Notes under the pieces: generated by a model
What the model saw: only the letters and a program-made list of their open reading frames with translations
Database searches by the model: none
What the model was told of the DNA's origin: nothing
Shown here: positions 26,361-35,246 of the stretch, piece by piece
How the letters are laid out: each line of letters opens with the position of its first letter
Position numbering within the stretch: the first letter of the stretch is position 1
Made by a program: the position numbers and the translations under genes
Source: CAIVVT01 sp963823095
GTDB taxonomy: Bacteria; Acidobacteriota; Terriglobia; Bryobacterales; Bryobacteraceae
Assembly (NCBI GenBank): GCA_963823095.1
Contig: CAWGKI010000001.1
Coordinates: forward strand, 1,736,001-1,800,000
Reading direction: 5' to 3'
DNA length: 64,000 nucleotides

Positions 26361-28073
26361 GTGACAGTTGCCGACAATTCTCCATCTGTGACGCTGGCGG
26401 CTCCTGGGGCCAGCGGATTCCGGATGGACACACCGCCAGTCCGTTCCGTCATCGCCTCTCCCGAGGGCACCTTCCTTAGCCTCCTGTTCCAGAAACAGTC
26501 CGCAGCTCCTGAAGGCCCCTCAAATGCGATATCGAATCCTGCTGAATCATTCGGCAAAGCGCCAGCCGCTGGAGTGGAAGCGATTCCCAAAAACCCCTTC
26601 CTCTCGGTGCTCCGCACGGCTTCCGTTGAGCCGGAAACGGCGCCGAAGCGCAAGAAAGCACCCTCGGAGACGGATACCGGCGCATTGGCGTTTGCCGCAC
26701 AGTCTCCTGCGATGTCAAAGCCGGCGCCCTGGATGCTCTCGCTGACGTGCTCTGAAGCGCAAGCCCCTGGTTCTCCGCCGTCTTCCTCCTCGGTGCCTGC
26801 GGCCCAGCCGTTGACGGCTCTATCAAGACAACTCGATGCGGCTACCACTCTTCCCGTGGAATGCACGCCGAAGGCGGCTAACGGGCTTCTCATCGAAGCG
26901 ACGACAAGCCGAGACGCGAAGGCGAATGCCGCGGCGAGCGGTGCAACGCCTGGAACCGCAACGCCAGGAACCATGGATGCAGCGCCCTTCGCAGAACTGT
27001 CGCTCACTCCATCTGCCGCGCCAACCGTTGCGAGTCGGAGCATGACGCCCAAATCCGATCCCTCCCTAACGCCGGATCAGGCGCCGTCTAGCACACGGCT
27101 TCCCGAAAGCGCTGAGGCTCGCCCGCGGGCGGCAGTTGCGATTGAGAGCCCCGGCGGTCCGGCAGTTCTTCGATACGACCTCGGCCAGCGGAACGAGTCA
27201 TCTCTCGATTCGTCCCCTGAGCGCCAGACGTCGGCGCCCGCAGCGACGAAGAAGAAAGCGGAGGTCGGCGGCTCGCCAAGCGAGACCTTTAAGATTCTCC
27301 CGGATCCTCAGGTGAGCGATCAGACGGTGGCGCCGTCCACTACAGTGCCGGGCGCCCCAGAATCTCAGCGAGCCGGCTATCCATCTGAACCTCCAACCAC
27401 GGCGTCATCTGTGCCGGAGCCCACTGCGGAGGCACCCCCCAAACCTGCCGGCTCTTCTGTCGGCACCGTCGAACTGCGGATCGAATCTCCGGATCGGAGT
27501 TCGATCGGGCTTCGATTTGTCGAGCGGCAGGGGCGCGTTGAAATACAGATGAATTCTGGAGACCAGCGCACTGCGAGAGCGCTCTCGGAGAACCTCGACG
27601 GCTTGAAATCGTCCCTGATTGAAACGGGTTGGGATGTGGAAAGTCGGACTCAGACCCGCATCACCCCCGTTGGGAGTGCTTCCGAAACCGTGGCCACGGA
27701 AAATCGTGGCTCAGCCCCAAGCGCTGAGTACCAGTCCTCGAATCTCTCCTCCACTCGCTTCTCTTTCGATTTGCCTCTTACGGCCCCGGACCGATCCAGC
27801 TCATCTCCGCCGCACCCGCTGGAGCAAGTTTCAAACGCCCAGATCAGCCGGCAGAGCGGATCCGATTCTTCTGCGAGCCAGGATCAATCTCGACCCGATC
27901 GAAACGATCAATCGGGCCGGAATGGGCACCATGGGCGAAACGACAATGCCAGCGCGGATTCAGGGGGTCAGGGCAGGCAATCCGCAAGAGCTTCCGAAGC
28001 ATGGCTCGAATCCATGGAGGGCGGCCTGACACATTCCTCGGCGGTCGGAGTCACAACTGGAGTTACAAAATGA
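26361..28073 (+). CDS. fliK: Flagellar hook-length control protein FliK
   Basis: FliK measures hook length and switches the export gate from hook to filament substrates. The first 360 residues are Ala/Pro/Ser-rich and low-complexity, as in other FliK rulers. Residues about 363-432 form the conserved Flg_hook domain: GTVELRIESPDRSSIGLRFV, VEIQMNSGDQRTARALSENL and LKSSLIETGWDVES. A Gln/Gly/Asp-rich C-terminus follows. At 570 residues it is within range. It begins at GTG and its stop overlaps the flgD start (ATGA), placing it in the hook operon. Confidence 0.85.
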   Translation: MTVADNSPSVTLAAPGASGFRMDTPPVRSVIASPEGTFLSLLFQKQSAAPEGPSNAISNPAESFGKAPAAGVEAIPKNPFLSVLRTASVEPETAPKRKKAPSETDTGALAFAAQSPAMSKPAPWMLSLTCSEAQAPGSPPSSSSVPAAQPLTALSRQLDAATTLPVECTPKAANGLLIEATTSRDAKANAAASGATPGTATPGTMDAAPFAELSLTPSAAPTVASRSMTPKSDPSLTPDQAPSSTRLPESAEARPRAAVAIESPGGPAVLRYDLGQRNESSLDSSPERQTSAPAATKKKAEVGGSPSETFKILPDPQVSDQTVAPSTTVPGAPESQRAGYPSEPPTTASSVPEPTAEAPPKPAGSSVGTVELRIESPDRSSIGLRFVERQGRVEIQMNSGDQRTARALSENLDGLKSSLIETGWDVESRTQTRITPVGSASETVATENRGSAPSAEYQSSNLSSTRFSFDLPLTAPDRSSSSPPHPLEQVSNAQISRQSGSDSSASQDQSRPDRNDQSGRNGHHGRNDNASADSGGQGRQSARASEAWLESMEGGLTHSSAVGVTTGVTK

Positions 28074-28381
28074 CAATGCAAATTTCATCGGCCGCATCGA
28101 ATCAGACCGATGCGAGCAATTCCTCGACAAACAGTGCCGCCACTTCAGGCACCAAAGCCCTTGGCGACGAGAAGATCTTTCTGCAACTCCTCGTGGCTCA
28201 GATTAAGAATCAGGATCCGACGAAACCTGTGGATAGCACGCAATTCATGACTCAGCTGGCCCAGTTTTCCAATTTGGAACAGTTGATCAACCTGAACACT
28301 ACGGTGGGAGAGATCGGGACCGCGGTTGGCGTCCCTCCGGACACCGAACTAGCCACCGGCTCAGAAAGTTCTTCGAGCTAG
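28070..28381 (+). CDS. flgD: Hook-capping scaffold FlgD, N-terminal domain only
   Basis: FlgD caps the growing hook so that FlgE can polymerise. The conserved region is complete: DEKIFLQLLVAQIKNQDPTK, PVDSTQFMTQLAQFSNLEQL. The protein ends at 103 residues with Ser-rich sequence, whereas most FlgD have about 220 with Ig-like and Tudor-like domains after this point. No shifted continuation is visible before flgE, so it appears to be genuinely short, a form known in some other phyla. It overlaps fliK by 4 nt and precedes flgE by 60 nt. Confidence 0.87.
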   Translation: MTMQISSAASNQTDASNSSTNSAATSGTKALGDEKIFLQLLVAQIKNQDPTKPVDSTQFMTQLAQFSNLEQLINLNTTVGEIGTAVGVPPDTELATGSESSSS

Positions 28382-28441
28382 AGACTCGACAAGACGCGCA
28401 ATCTCGGAACCCTTCGCGACATTCAATGGAGGTTTGTCTTT

Positions 28442-29719
28442 ATGTTTACTTCGTTTAACACGGCGCTCTCCGCTCTGAGCGCCGATACGACCGCAATTGA
28501 CGTCGTCGGAAACAACCTGGCGAATCTGAATACTCCTGGCTACAAAGCAAGTGTTGTCTCCTTCAGCGATCTTGTGACCGAATCGCTGGGCGCTGGCCTG
28601 GGCGAGACGCAAGTGGGGTTTGGCGTGGCGGCCCCCATCACGATCCGGCAGTTCTCCCAAGGCGCGATTCAGTCCTCCAGTGGCACCCTTGACGTCGCCA
28701 TCCAGGGAGACGGGTTTCTGGTAGTCAACGATCCCACAAGTAACGGCGGGACCCTCTACACAAGAGGCGGCAATTTGGAAGTGAACAAGGCGGGACAGCT
28801 CGTGACCGCGACTGGCTTCCAGGTGCAGGGCTGGAATTCGGTCAACGGCGTGTTGAATACAACGGCGCCTCCGACGAATCTCAGTGTAGAAGTGGGATCG
28901 CTCACCGCCCCCGCGCCGACGAAGAACATCTCCTTCGACATGAATCTTGACGCCGGCGCAGTGTCAACTCCTACTCCGACCACCTTCTCTACCTCCATCA
29001 ACGTCTACGATTCACTGGGCGGCTCCCACGCTGTCTCCGTCAAGTTCTCGAAGAATGCCACGGCCGGCCAATGGGACTACACTATGACCTTCCCTGGCGG
29101 CGATTTGGCCAGCGGCACAGCCGCCACACAGACGGGTACGGTTACGTTCGATTCGAATGGGAAACTGACAGCCCCTCTGGCGCCTAACCCTGGGCCGCCG
29201 CCCGTAACCCCGCCCACGCTCGCCATCACAGGCCTAGCTAATGGGGCGACCGATCTCAGCATTGCCTGGAACCTCTACGATCCGGCCGGTCAACCTCGTC
29301 TCACGATGTACTCGCAATCGTCGGCCGTCTCCGCCAATTCCCAAGACGGCTCCGCCGCCGCCCAACTCACGCACATTGGCATCGCCGACGGCGGGCAAAT
29401 CGTAGCCAAGTACTCTAACGGCCAGCAAATCGCAGTCGGCCAACTCGCGATGGCTTCAATCGTAAACCCTGAGTCCTTGATCGCGGCTGGCAGCAACAAC
29501 TACCAGCTCAGTTCGAAGTCGGCCTTGCCAGCGATCGGCCTGCCCGGAACGGGTGGGAGAGGCGAGATCCTCGGAGGATCGGTCGAAAGCTCGACCGTGG
29601 ACATCGCCAAGGAGTTTACCAACCTCATCGTCTACCAGCGGGCCTATGAAGCGAACTCCAAGGTCATTACTTCAACGGATCAGTTGAGCCAGACCACGAT
29701 CAATTTGATACGTGCATGA
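28442..29719 (+). CDS. flgE: Flagellar hook protein FlgE
   Basis: FlgE subunits build the universal-joint hook. It begins MFTSFNTALSALSADTTAID and VVGNNLANLNTPGYKA, has GTLDVAIQGDGFLVVNDPTS in the D1 domain, and ends with FTNLIVYQRAYEANSKVIT and STDQLSQTTINLIRA, the two pairing coiled-coil ends. The 425-residue length is normal and the middle domains are surface-exposed and variable. It follows flgD and overlaps fliN by 4 nt (ATGA). Confidence 0.95.
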   Translation: MFTSFNTALSALSADTTAIDVVGNNLANLNTPGYKASVVSFSDLVTESLGAGLGETQVGFGVAAPITIRQFSQGAIQSSSGTLDVAIQGDGFLVVNDPTSNGGTLYTRGGNLEVNKAGQLVTATGFQVQGWNSVNGVLNTTAPPTNLSVEVGSLTAPAPTKNISFDMNLDAGAVSTPTPTTFSTSINVYDSLGGSHAVSVKFSKNATAGQWDYTMTFPGGDLASGTAATQTGTVTFDSNGKLTAPLAPNPGPPPVTPPTLAITGLANGATDLSIAWNLYDPAGQPRLTMYSQSSAVSANSQDGSAAAQLTHIGIADGGQIVAKYSNGQQIAVGQLAMASIVNPESLIAAGSNNYQLSSKSALPAIGLPGTGGRGEILGGSVESSTVDIAKEFTNLIVYQRAYEANSKVITSTDQLSQTTINLIRA

Positions 29720-29964
29720 CGGCGGTTGATCAGATCAGTTTGCTCGCCGACGTCCCACTTGACGTGTCTGTCGAATTGGATCGGCGCATTCTCACGCTTC
29801 GAGAAGTGCTGGAACTAGAGACAGGCAGTGTCATTGGAATGCGGCGTTCGGCCGGCGAGAATATCGACATCCTTATCGGTGGGGTAGTCATTGCCTTTGG
29901 TGAAATCGTCATCATCGAAAACACCATGGGCGTCAGAATTACCGATTTCACTACCGAGGTGTAG
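29716..29964 (+). CDS. fliN: Flagellar switch protein FliN (first copy)
   Basis: FliN forms the C-ring base that holds the export apparatus and helps switch motor direction. The 82-residue protein is a single SpoA domain: LADVPLDVSVELDRRILTLR, LELETGSVIGMRRSAGENID and VIAFGEIVIIENTMGVRITD, all standard. A second, longer SpoA protein lies at 37.2 kb. It is coupled to flgE by overlap. Confidence 0.92.
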   Translation: MTAVDQISLLADVPLDVSVELDRRILTLREVLELETGSVIGMRRSAGENIDILIGGVVIAFGEIVIIENTMGVRITDFTTEV

Positions 29965-29968
29965 TTTC

Positions 29969-30277
29969 GTGAGCGCCATTGAACAAACATTCGCCGCCCT
30001 TTTCTTCTGTGGGCTTATCGCAATCCTGGCCTGGCTGCTGCGCAAGGGCAGGTTTGCCTCGTTTGCATGGTCCGGCACTCAGAACCAGGCCGCCGGCCAA
30101 ATGGACGTGATCGCGCGGCGCGCGCTGACGCCTCAACACACACTACACCTTGTTTCGTCTGCCGGAGCAACTTTCCTGGTTGTGACGCATCCCCACGGCG
30201 CAGAAATTGCGTCGTTCCCCGCTAGCCGCAAGCCTGCACGACTTGCGACCGGCTCGGAAGAGAGGGCAGGACAGTGA
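29969..30277 (+). CDS. fliO: Flagellar export component FliO
   Basis: FliO helps assemble FliP into the export gate. The 102-residue protein has one N-terminal transmembrane segment (TFAALFFCGLIAILAWLLRK) followed by a cytoplasmic domain with MDVIARRALTPQHTLHLV and TFLVVTHPHGAEIASF, the pattern of FliO. Sequence identity within this family is always low; the position between fliN and fliP settles it. GTG start; the stop overlaps the fliP start by 4 nt. Confidence 0.78.
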   Translation: MSAIEQTFAALFFCGLIAILAWLLRKGRFASFAWSGTQNQAAGQMDVIARRALTPQHTLHLVSSAGATFLVVTHPHGAEIASFPASRKPARLATGSEERAGQ

Positions 30278-30972
30278 TCGACTTCCTCCTTCTCGCATCA
30301 GCCAAGGCGGGGCAGGATGATCCGCTTTCTGCCTTGCTGGGAGGGTCTGCTAGTTCGACTCTCCAGATCGTCGTGTTGCTGACAGCCCTCACGGTGCTGC
30401 CCGCGATTCTGGTCTCGGTCACGCCATTTCTGCGGTTGACCGTCGTCCTTCACTTTCTGCGCCAGGCCCTTGGCACTCAGAGCGTTCCGAGCAATCAGGT
30501 TCTGTTGGGCTTGTCCCTCTTCTTGACCATCGTGGTTATGCAGCCGATTGCGGCCGAGGCATATCAGCAGGGCTGGGTCCCCTACCAGGCGCACCACCTA
30601 TCCGGAGAACAATCTTGGGAGGCAGGCACGCGACCGGTAAGTAACTACCTCCTTCGCTTCTGTCGCGAGAAGGACCTCGCTCTAATTCTGGAGGTCACCA
30701 AGACAGCACCGCCGAAGAAGCCAGACGAACTTGGACTGAGGATCCTGGCTCCCGCTTACGTGCTGTCGGAATTGAGGGCGTCGTTTCAAATTGGAGCCGT
30801 ACTGTTTCTTCCATTCCTCATCATCGATCTCGTGGTGGCCTCTCTTACCCTCTCCATCGGGATGGTGCAACTCCCACCGGCTATGATCTCGGCACCTTTC
30901 AAGATCCTCCTTTTCGTTCTCGTGGACGGCTGGAACCTTGTCGTTGGCTCGCTGCTCAAGAGTGTCACTTAA
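30274..30972 (+). CDS. fliP: Flagellar export gate protein FliP
   Basis: FliP forms the central pentamer of the type III export gate in the inner membrane. Typical segments are QIVVLLTALTVLPAILVSVT, FLRLTVVLHFLRQALGTQ, YVLSELRASFQIGAVLFLPF and ISAPFKILLFVLVDGWNLVV. At 232 residues the length is normal, although the usual cleavable signal peptide is replaced by a short leader. It begins at GTG. Confidence 0.95.
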   Translation: MIDFLLLASAKAGQDDPLSALLGGSASSTLQIVVLLTALTVLPAILVSVTPFLRLTVVLHFLRQALGTQSVPSNQVLLGLSLFLTIVVMQPIAAEAYQQGWVPYQAHHLSGEQSWEAGTRPVSNYLLRFCREKDLALILEVTKTAPPKKPDELGLRILAPAYVLSELRASFQIGAVLFLPFLIIDLVVASLTLSIGMVQLPPAMISAPFKILLFVLVDGWNLVVGSLLKSVT

Positions 30973-30975
30973 GCC

Positions 30976-31245
30976 ATGAACGCCCAATCGATTGTCGACC
31001 TTATTGCTGGGATGCTTTGGAGCTGCTTCTGGGTGAGTCTTCCGCTCCTGGCGATCGGACTGGTGGCGGGCGTGATCGTCAGCCTCCTGCAGATCATCAC
31101 TTCAATTCAGGACCCCTCCTTCTCCGCGGTGCCTAGGCTCCTGGCCTTCTTTGCGGCAATCCTCTTGATGCTCCCGTGGATGATTCTCCGGCTGACAACA
31201 TATACGGCCCACCTGTTCCAGGACCTGTCCAAGTATGCCCGTTGA
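30976..31245 (+). CDS. fliQ: Flagellar export gate protein FliQ
   Basis: FliQ wraps the FliP/FliR export gate. The 89-residue protein has two transmembrane helices with the hallmark LPLLAIGLVAGVIVSLLQII and ITSIQDPSFSAVPRLLAFF. It sits 3 nt after fliP and overlaps fliR by 11 nt. Confidence 0.94.
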   Translation: MNAQSIVDLIAGMLWSCFWVSLPLLAIGLVAGVIVSLLQIITSIQDPSFSAVPRLLAFFAAILLMLPWMILRLTTYTAHLFQDLSKYAR

Positions 31246-32002
31246 GAATTTCAATACCAGTGCACTGCTTCAACTGCCTTCGCTGGCGGTGAGGCTCTCG
31301 GCGATGCTCGTCTTTCTCCCGTTGCCAGGCTTCAAAAGTCTGCCTGCGGCGGCGCGGGTCTTCTTTGCCCTGTCGCTGGCCTCTGTGTTGGCTTTCACTG
31401 CGCCTCCAACCGTTTACCAGGCTCGTCTGGGCTCTGACCTCCTTGTCAGGCTCCTGGCCGACCTCTTGACGGGTGTCAGCATCGGATTGGTCTCCACGCT
31501 CGTTGTCGAGGCATTTACGTTCAGCGGGCAAGTCATTTCAGTCCAGGCAGGCTTCTCATACGCGTCTACCATCGATCCCTTCAGTGAATCGGACTCCGGT
31601 GTACTGCCTTCCATCTTTAGCCTGGCGGCCAATCTCCTCCTCTTCCATTCGCCGCTATATGCCGAACTAATCAGAGCGTTGATATCCGGGCTACAGCGTC
31701 CTCCGGATCAAGCGGCGCTTCGGGCTCCTGAGACTGCCCGAATCCTCATCGGATTTTCCGCGCATTGCCTGGAAATCGGAATAAAGCTTGCGTTGCCCAT
31801 AATCGCTTTGCTGTTTCTGGCCGATCTCTGTATCGGATTGTTCGGGCGATTACAGCCTCAGATCCAGTTCTTGTCCATGTCGTTCTCGTTGAAGTTGTTG
31901 GGAACGATGGCGGCGGTAGCGGCACTAGCTCCGGCGTTCCGCTGGCTTCACCAGCAGTTGGCGACGAGCGCCGTGAATGCTTTGCATCTTTTGGGAAGGT
32001 GA
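31235..32002 (+). CDS. fliR: Flagellar export gate protein FliR
   Basis: FliR completes the export gate with FliP and FliQ. The 255-residue hydrophobic protein contains FLPLPGFKSLPAAARVFFAL, a GVSIGLVSTLVVEAFTFSGQ block and the conserved VISVQAGFSYASTIDPFSES. Six membrane segments are visible. The overlap with fliQ and the 9-nt gap to flhB fit one operon. Confidence 0.94.
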   Translation: MPVENFNTSALLQLPSLAVRLSAMLVFLPLPGFKSLPAAARVFFALSLASVLAFTAPPTVYQARLGSDLLVRLLADLLTGVSIGLVSTLVVEAFTFSGQVISVQAGFSYASTIDPFSESDSGVLPSIFSLAANLLLFHSPLYAELIRALISGLQRPPDQAALRAPETARILIGFSAHCLEIGIKLALPIIALLFLADLCIGLFGRLQPQIQFLSMSFSLKLLGTMAAVAALAPAFRWLHQQLATSAVNALHLLGR

Positions 32003-32011
32003 GACGCAATA

Positions 32012-33073
32012 GTGTCGGAACGCGACCAAAGAACGGAAAAGGCGACACCCCAACGCCTTAAGAAATCGAGAGAGGAGGGCAAGTATCCAAGCAGCAAGGA
32101 ATTTGTGTCCGGCGTTCAATTCGCCGTCTTCGTCGCAATGCTGGTTTGGAACGCCCAACCGTGGAGCGACTCGCTCCTGCGTGGTACCCGATCCATGATG
32201 CGCGCCGCCTTCAGTTTTGAACTCACCGCTAGCGGCCTCAGCCGAATCGCCTTCGAAGTGGCCTCGCTGTGGTTCCTTCCCCTGGCCTTTGCGGGATTGG
32301 CCCTCGTAGCCACGGCAGTCGTGGCGCAAATGGGCGTGACTGGATTCGGACTTGCGTCGTCCAAGATCGCTCCAGACTTGAGCCGCCTGAGCCCTATGTC
32401 GCGGCTGAAGGAGATGCCCGGCCGCAATCTTCGCTCTTTGGGTGAAGCCGTAGTCTTCTTCGCTCTCATTTGCTACGCCGGCTGGAAAGTGTTTGCTCAG
32501 TACTCGCCGGAGTTCCTCAGCTTGCCCTACCGCCCTCTGGGCGATTCTCTCCTATCGGTTGGAGCCGCGTTCTCCCGGCTGTTCCTATTAGCCGCGTTCC
32601 TCATCTTCTCGTGGGGCGCGATCGACCTCTTCCGGCAGAAACGGCGTTACTCCGACCAATTGAAGATGACGAAGCAGGAGGTGAAAGAAGAGTACAAGCA
32701 GAGCGAAGGAAGCCCTGAGATCAAAATGCGGATCCGGCGCCTTCGTCACGAGATTCTGCGGCGGCGCATGATGGCCGAGGTACCGAAGGCAACGGCTATC
32801 GTGGTCAATCCCACGCACTACGCCGTGGCGCTCCGCTATGAACACCTGGCAATGGCCGCCCCCAAGGTCGTCGCAATGGGCAAGAACTTCATGGCGCTTC
32901 GTATCCGGGAACTGGCCAAGCAGCATCGGATCCCAATCATCGAAAACCCGCCCCTCGCTCAGGCTCTCTACAAGAATTGCGGGGTCGGCCAGGAGATTCC
33001 GGCGAACCTCTACAAGGCCGTCGCCGAAGTGCTCGCGTATGTGTTCAAGATTCTGAACCGGACAACGAATTAG
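32012..33073 (+). CDS. flhB: Flagellar export switch protein FlhB
   Basis: FlhB controls the export specificity switch, working with FliK. It starts at GTG and begins SERDQRTEKATPQRLKKSRE, the family signature, has four membrane helices, and keeps the self-cleaving NPTH motif in IVVNPTHYAVALRYE, so substrate switching should function. The C-terminal cytoplasmic domain ends with MALRIRELAKQHRIPIIENP and PLAQALYKNC. At 353 residues it is full length. Confidence 0.96.
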   Translation: MSERDQRTEKATPQRLKKSREEGKYPSSKEFVSGVQFAVFVAMLVWNAQPWSDSLLRGTRSMMRAAFSFELTASGLSRIAFEVASLWFLPLAFAGLALVATAVVAQMGVTGFGLASSKIAPDLSRLSPMSRLKEMPGRNLRSLGEAVVFFALICYAGWKVFAQYSPEFLSLPYRPLGDSLLSVGAAFSRLFLLAAFLIFSWGAIDLFRQKRRYSDQLKMTKQEVKEEYKQSEGSPEIKMRIRRLRHEILRRRMMAEVPKATAIVVNPTHYAVALRYEHLAMAAPKVVAMGKNFMALRIRELAKQHRIPIIENPPLAQALYKNCGVGQEIPANLYKAVAEVLAYVFKILNRTTN

Positions 33074-33077
33074 GGAA

Positions 33078-35246
33078 GTGAAAAAGTTGGGACTGTCAGC
33101 GCCAGTTATCTCCAGTTCGGCAGCCGTTACCCAGGCGGCCATTCCTTCCCGCTCGGGAATCGGGGGGGGAGGGAGATCGTCTAACCCGAGCGGTGATTTT
33201 GCAGCTAGGTTGAAAACTCTCGCGGCCGCGGAGGTCGTCGTACCCATGTCCGTATTGGGGATCCTCCTGGCAATGGTCACGCCACTCCCGACCTTCATGC
33301 TCGACGTCTTGATCAGCGCGAACATCACGCTGTCCACTGTCATCCTTCTGGTCTCGATGAACATCCGCCGCCCGGTTGAGTTCAGCGTATTCCCGACTCT
33401 TCTGCTCCTGATGACCCTGTTTCGTCTGGCGCTCAACGTTTCCTCTTCTCGACTGATCCTGCTAAACGGCGCCCGCGGCACCAGTGCGGCGGGAGACGTT
33501 ATCGAGTCGTTCGGCGGATTCGTGGTCGGCGGGAGCTTCGTAATCGGCATTGTGATGTTCCTGGTGCTCATCGCAATCCAGTACGTCGTCATCAACCACG
33601 GTGCTGTCCGCATCTCGGAAGTGACCGCGCGGTTCACGTTGGATGCGCTGCCCGGCAAGCAGATGTCGATCGACGCCGACTTGAACGCAGGTTTGATCAA
33701 CGAGCATGATGCGAGGGCCCGCCGCAAGGCGCTATCTTCCGAAGCGGAGTTCTACGGCGCGATGGACGGCGCGACGCGCTTCACCCAGCGCGATGCTGTT
33801 GCCAGCATCCTGATCACCTCCATCAACATAGTGGCCGGCTTTTTGATTGGAGTTTTTCAGCACGGGATGGAACTGAGCCAAGCTCTCCAGACCTACACTC
33901 TGCTCACGATCGGGGACGGACTCGTAACGGTAATACCAGCGCTGATGATCTCCATATCCGGCGCCCTCATTGTTACTCGGGCGAGTTCAGACAAGGACAT
34001 GGGCGCCGACGTGGGGCAGCAAGTGTTCAACTCGCCCAAGCCCCTGTTCCTCGCATCCGGAGTATTAGTGGCAATGGCCGCTCTTCCTGGCATGCCAAAG
34101 CTCCCATTCCTCGCGTTCGGCGGCGGCGTTGCCTACGTAGCCGTGAAGCTGCAACGCGAGGCAAGGAATTGCGAGACGGCTGCCGAGCCGTCGGTGGCGG
34201 CCGCCCCGAAAGAAAACTTGGAAGCGCTGCTGCATGTTGAACCCCTGGCCGTTGAACTCGGGCTCGGGCTCGTCAAATTCGCGGAGGGTGGGACGAATTC
34301 TCCGCTGCTGCGAAGGATCGCCGCGATCCGACGGCAGATGACCACGGAGTTGGGCTACATCCTCCCGCCGGTGCGGGTCACCGACAACCTTTCACTCCGG
34401 GCGCGGGAGTACGCCGTGCTTGTTCGTGGAACTGAGGTCGCCCGCTTCGAGTTGCCTCCGAACTCCGTGCTGGTCATTCCAGCACCCGGTGGCAAGCCAC
34501 CAGAGCAAGGGACAGCCACCAAGGAGCCGGCCTTCGGAATCGATTCTTACTGGGTGCCCAACGAATTCGCGGAGAGCGCCCGAGCGGCTGGATGCACTGT
34601 CGTCGACCCACTGAGCGTACTGGGCACGCACTTGTCGGAACTGAGCCGGCGCTATACGCATGAGCTGTTCACCAGGCAAGACGCCAAGCGGTTGTTGGAT
34701 CGCATTTCGGAAGACAACCCACGCGCCGTCGAAGACCTCGTTCCGAAAATGCTGCCATTGTCGACCGTCCAGCGCGTGCTGCAGAATCTACTGCGCGAAC
34801 GAGTTCCCATTCGCGACGGCGCGGTGATCCTGGAGAGTCTGAGCGAGGCCGCGGCCGTCACACGGAATCCGATTCTGCTGACCGAGTACGTCCGCCAGGC
34901 ATTGCGCCGTTCGGTCGTAAAACCATTGGTCTCCCCGGACGGCAATCTTCCGGCCTTGATTCTCGACGGATCCCTGGAGAGAGAGGTGGAGCAGGCGGTT
35001 GAGCACCAGGAATCGATTTCGCACTGCAACCTTGCGCCGCACCGGGTGAGGACTCTAATCGAAGCCGCCCAAGCCGCATCCGCGCGGCACGGCAGTTCCT
35101 TCGCGCTTCTGACGAGCACGGGAGCACGTTTCTTTCTCCGCCAGATTCTTGAAAACCAGTTCCCCGGCATCAACGTGCTCTCGCATGGCGAAATTCCGGC
35201 TGGAGCGAAGGTGATCGCCATGGATACCTTTGGAGGCGCCAACTAA
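33078..35246 (+). CDS. flhA: Flagellar export gate protein FlhA
   Basis: FlhA forms the nonameric ring that docks export substrates and uses proton motive force. Eight membrane helices occupy residues about 50-350, including VLISANITLSTVILLVSMNI and the FHIPEP signature FTLDALPGKQMSIDADLNAG. The large cytoplasmic domain follows. At 722 residues it is about 30 longer than usual because of an N-terminal Ser/Gly-rich leader (residues 1-45). It starts at GTG. Its stop overlaps flhF by 1 nt. Confidence 0.96.
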   Translation: MKKLGLSAPVISSSAAVTQAAIPSRSGIGGGGRSSNPSGDFAARLKTLAAAEVVVPMSVLGILLAMVTPLPTFMLDVLISANITLSTVILLVSMNIRRPVEFSVFPTLLLLMTLFRLALNVSSSRLILLNGARGTSAAGDVIESFGGFVVGGSFVIGIVMFLVLIAIQYVVINHGAVRISEVTARFTLDALPGKQMSIDADLNAGLINEHDARARRKALSSEAEFYGAMDGATRFTQRDAVASILITSINIVAGFLIGVFQHGMELSQALQTYTLLTIGDGLVTVIPALMISISGALIVTRASSDKDMGADVGQQVFNSPKPLFLASGVLVAMAALPGMPKLPFLAFGGGVAYVAVKLQREARNCETAAEPSVAAAPKENLEALLHVEPLAVELGLGLVKFAEGGTNSPLLRRIAAIRRQMTTELGYILPPVRVTDNLSLRAREYAVLVRGTEVARFELPPNSVLVIPAPGGKPPEQGTATKEPAFGIDSYWVPNEFAESARAAGCTVVDPLSVLGTHLSELSRRYTHELFTRQDAKRLLDRISEDNPRAVEDLVPKMLPLSTVQRVLQNLLRERVPIRDGAVILESLSEAAAVTRNPILLTEYVRQALRRSVVKPLVSPDGNLPALILDGSLEREVEQAVEHQESISHCNLAPHRVRTLIEAAQAASARHGSSFALLTSTGARFFLRQILENQFPGINVLSHGEIPAGAKVIAMDTFGGAN

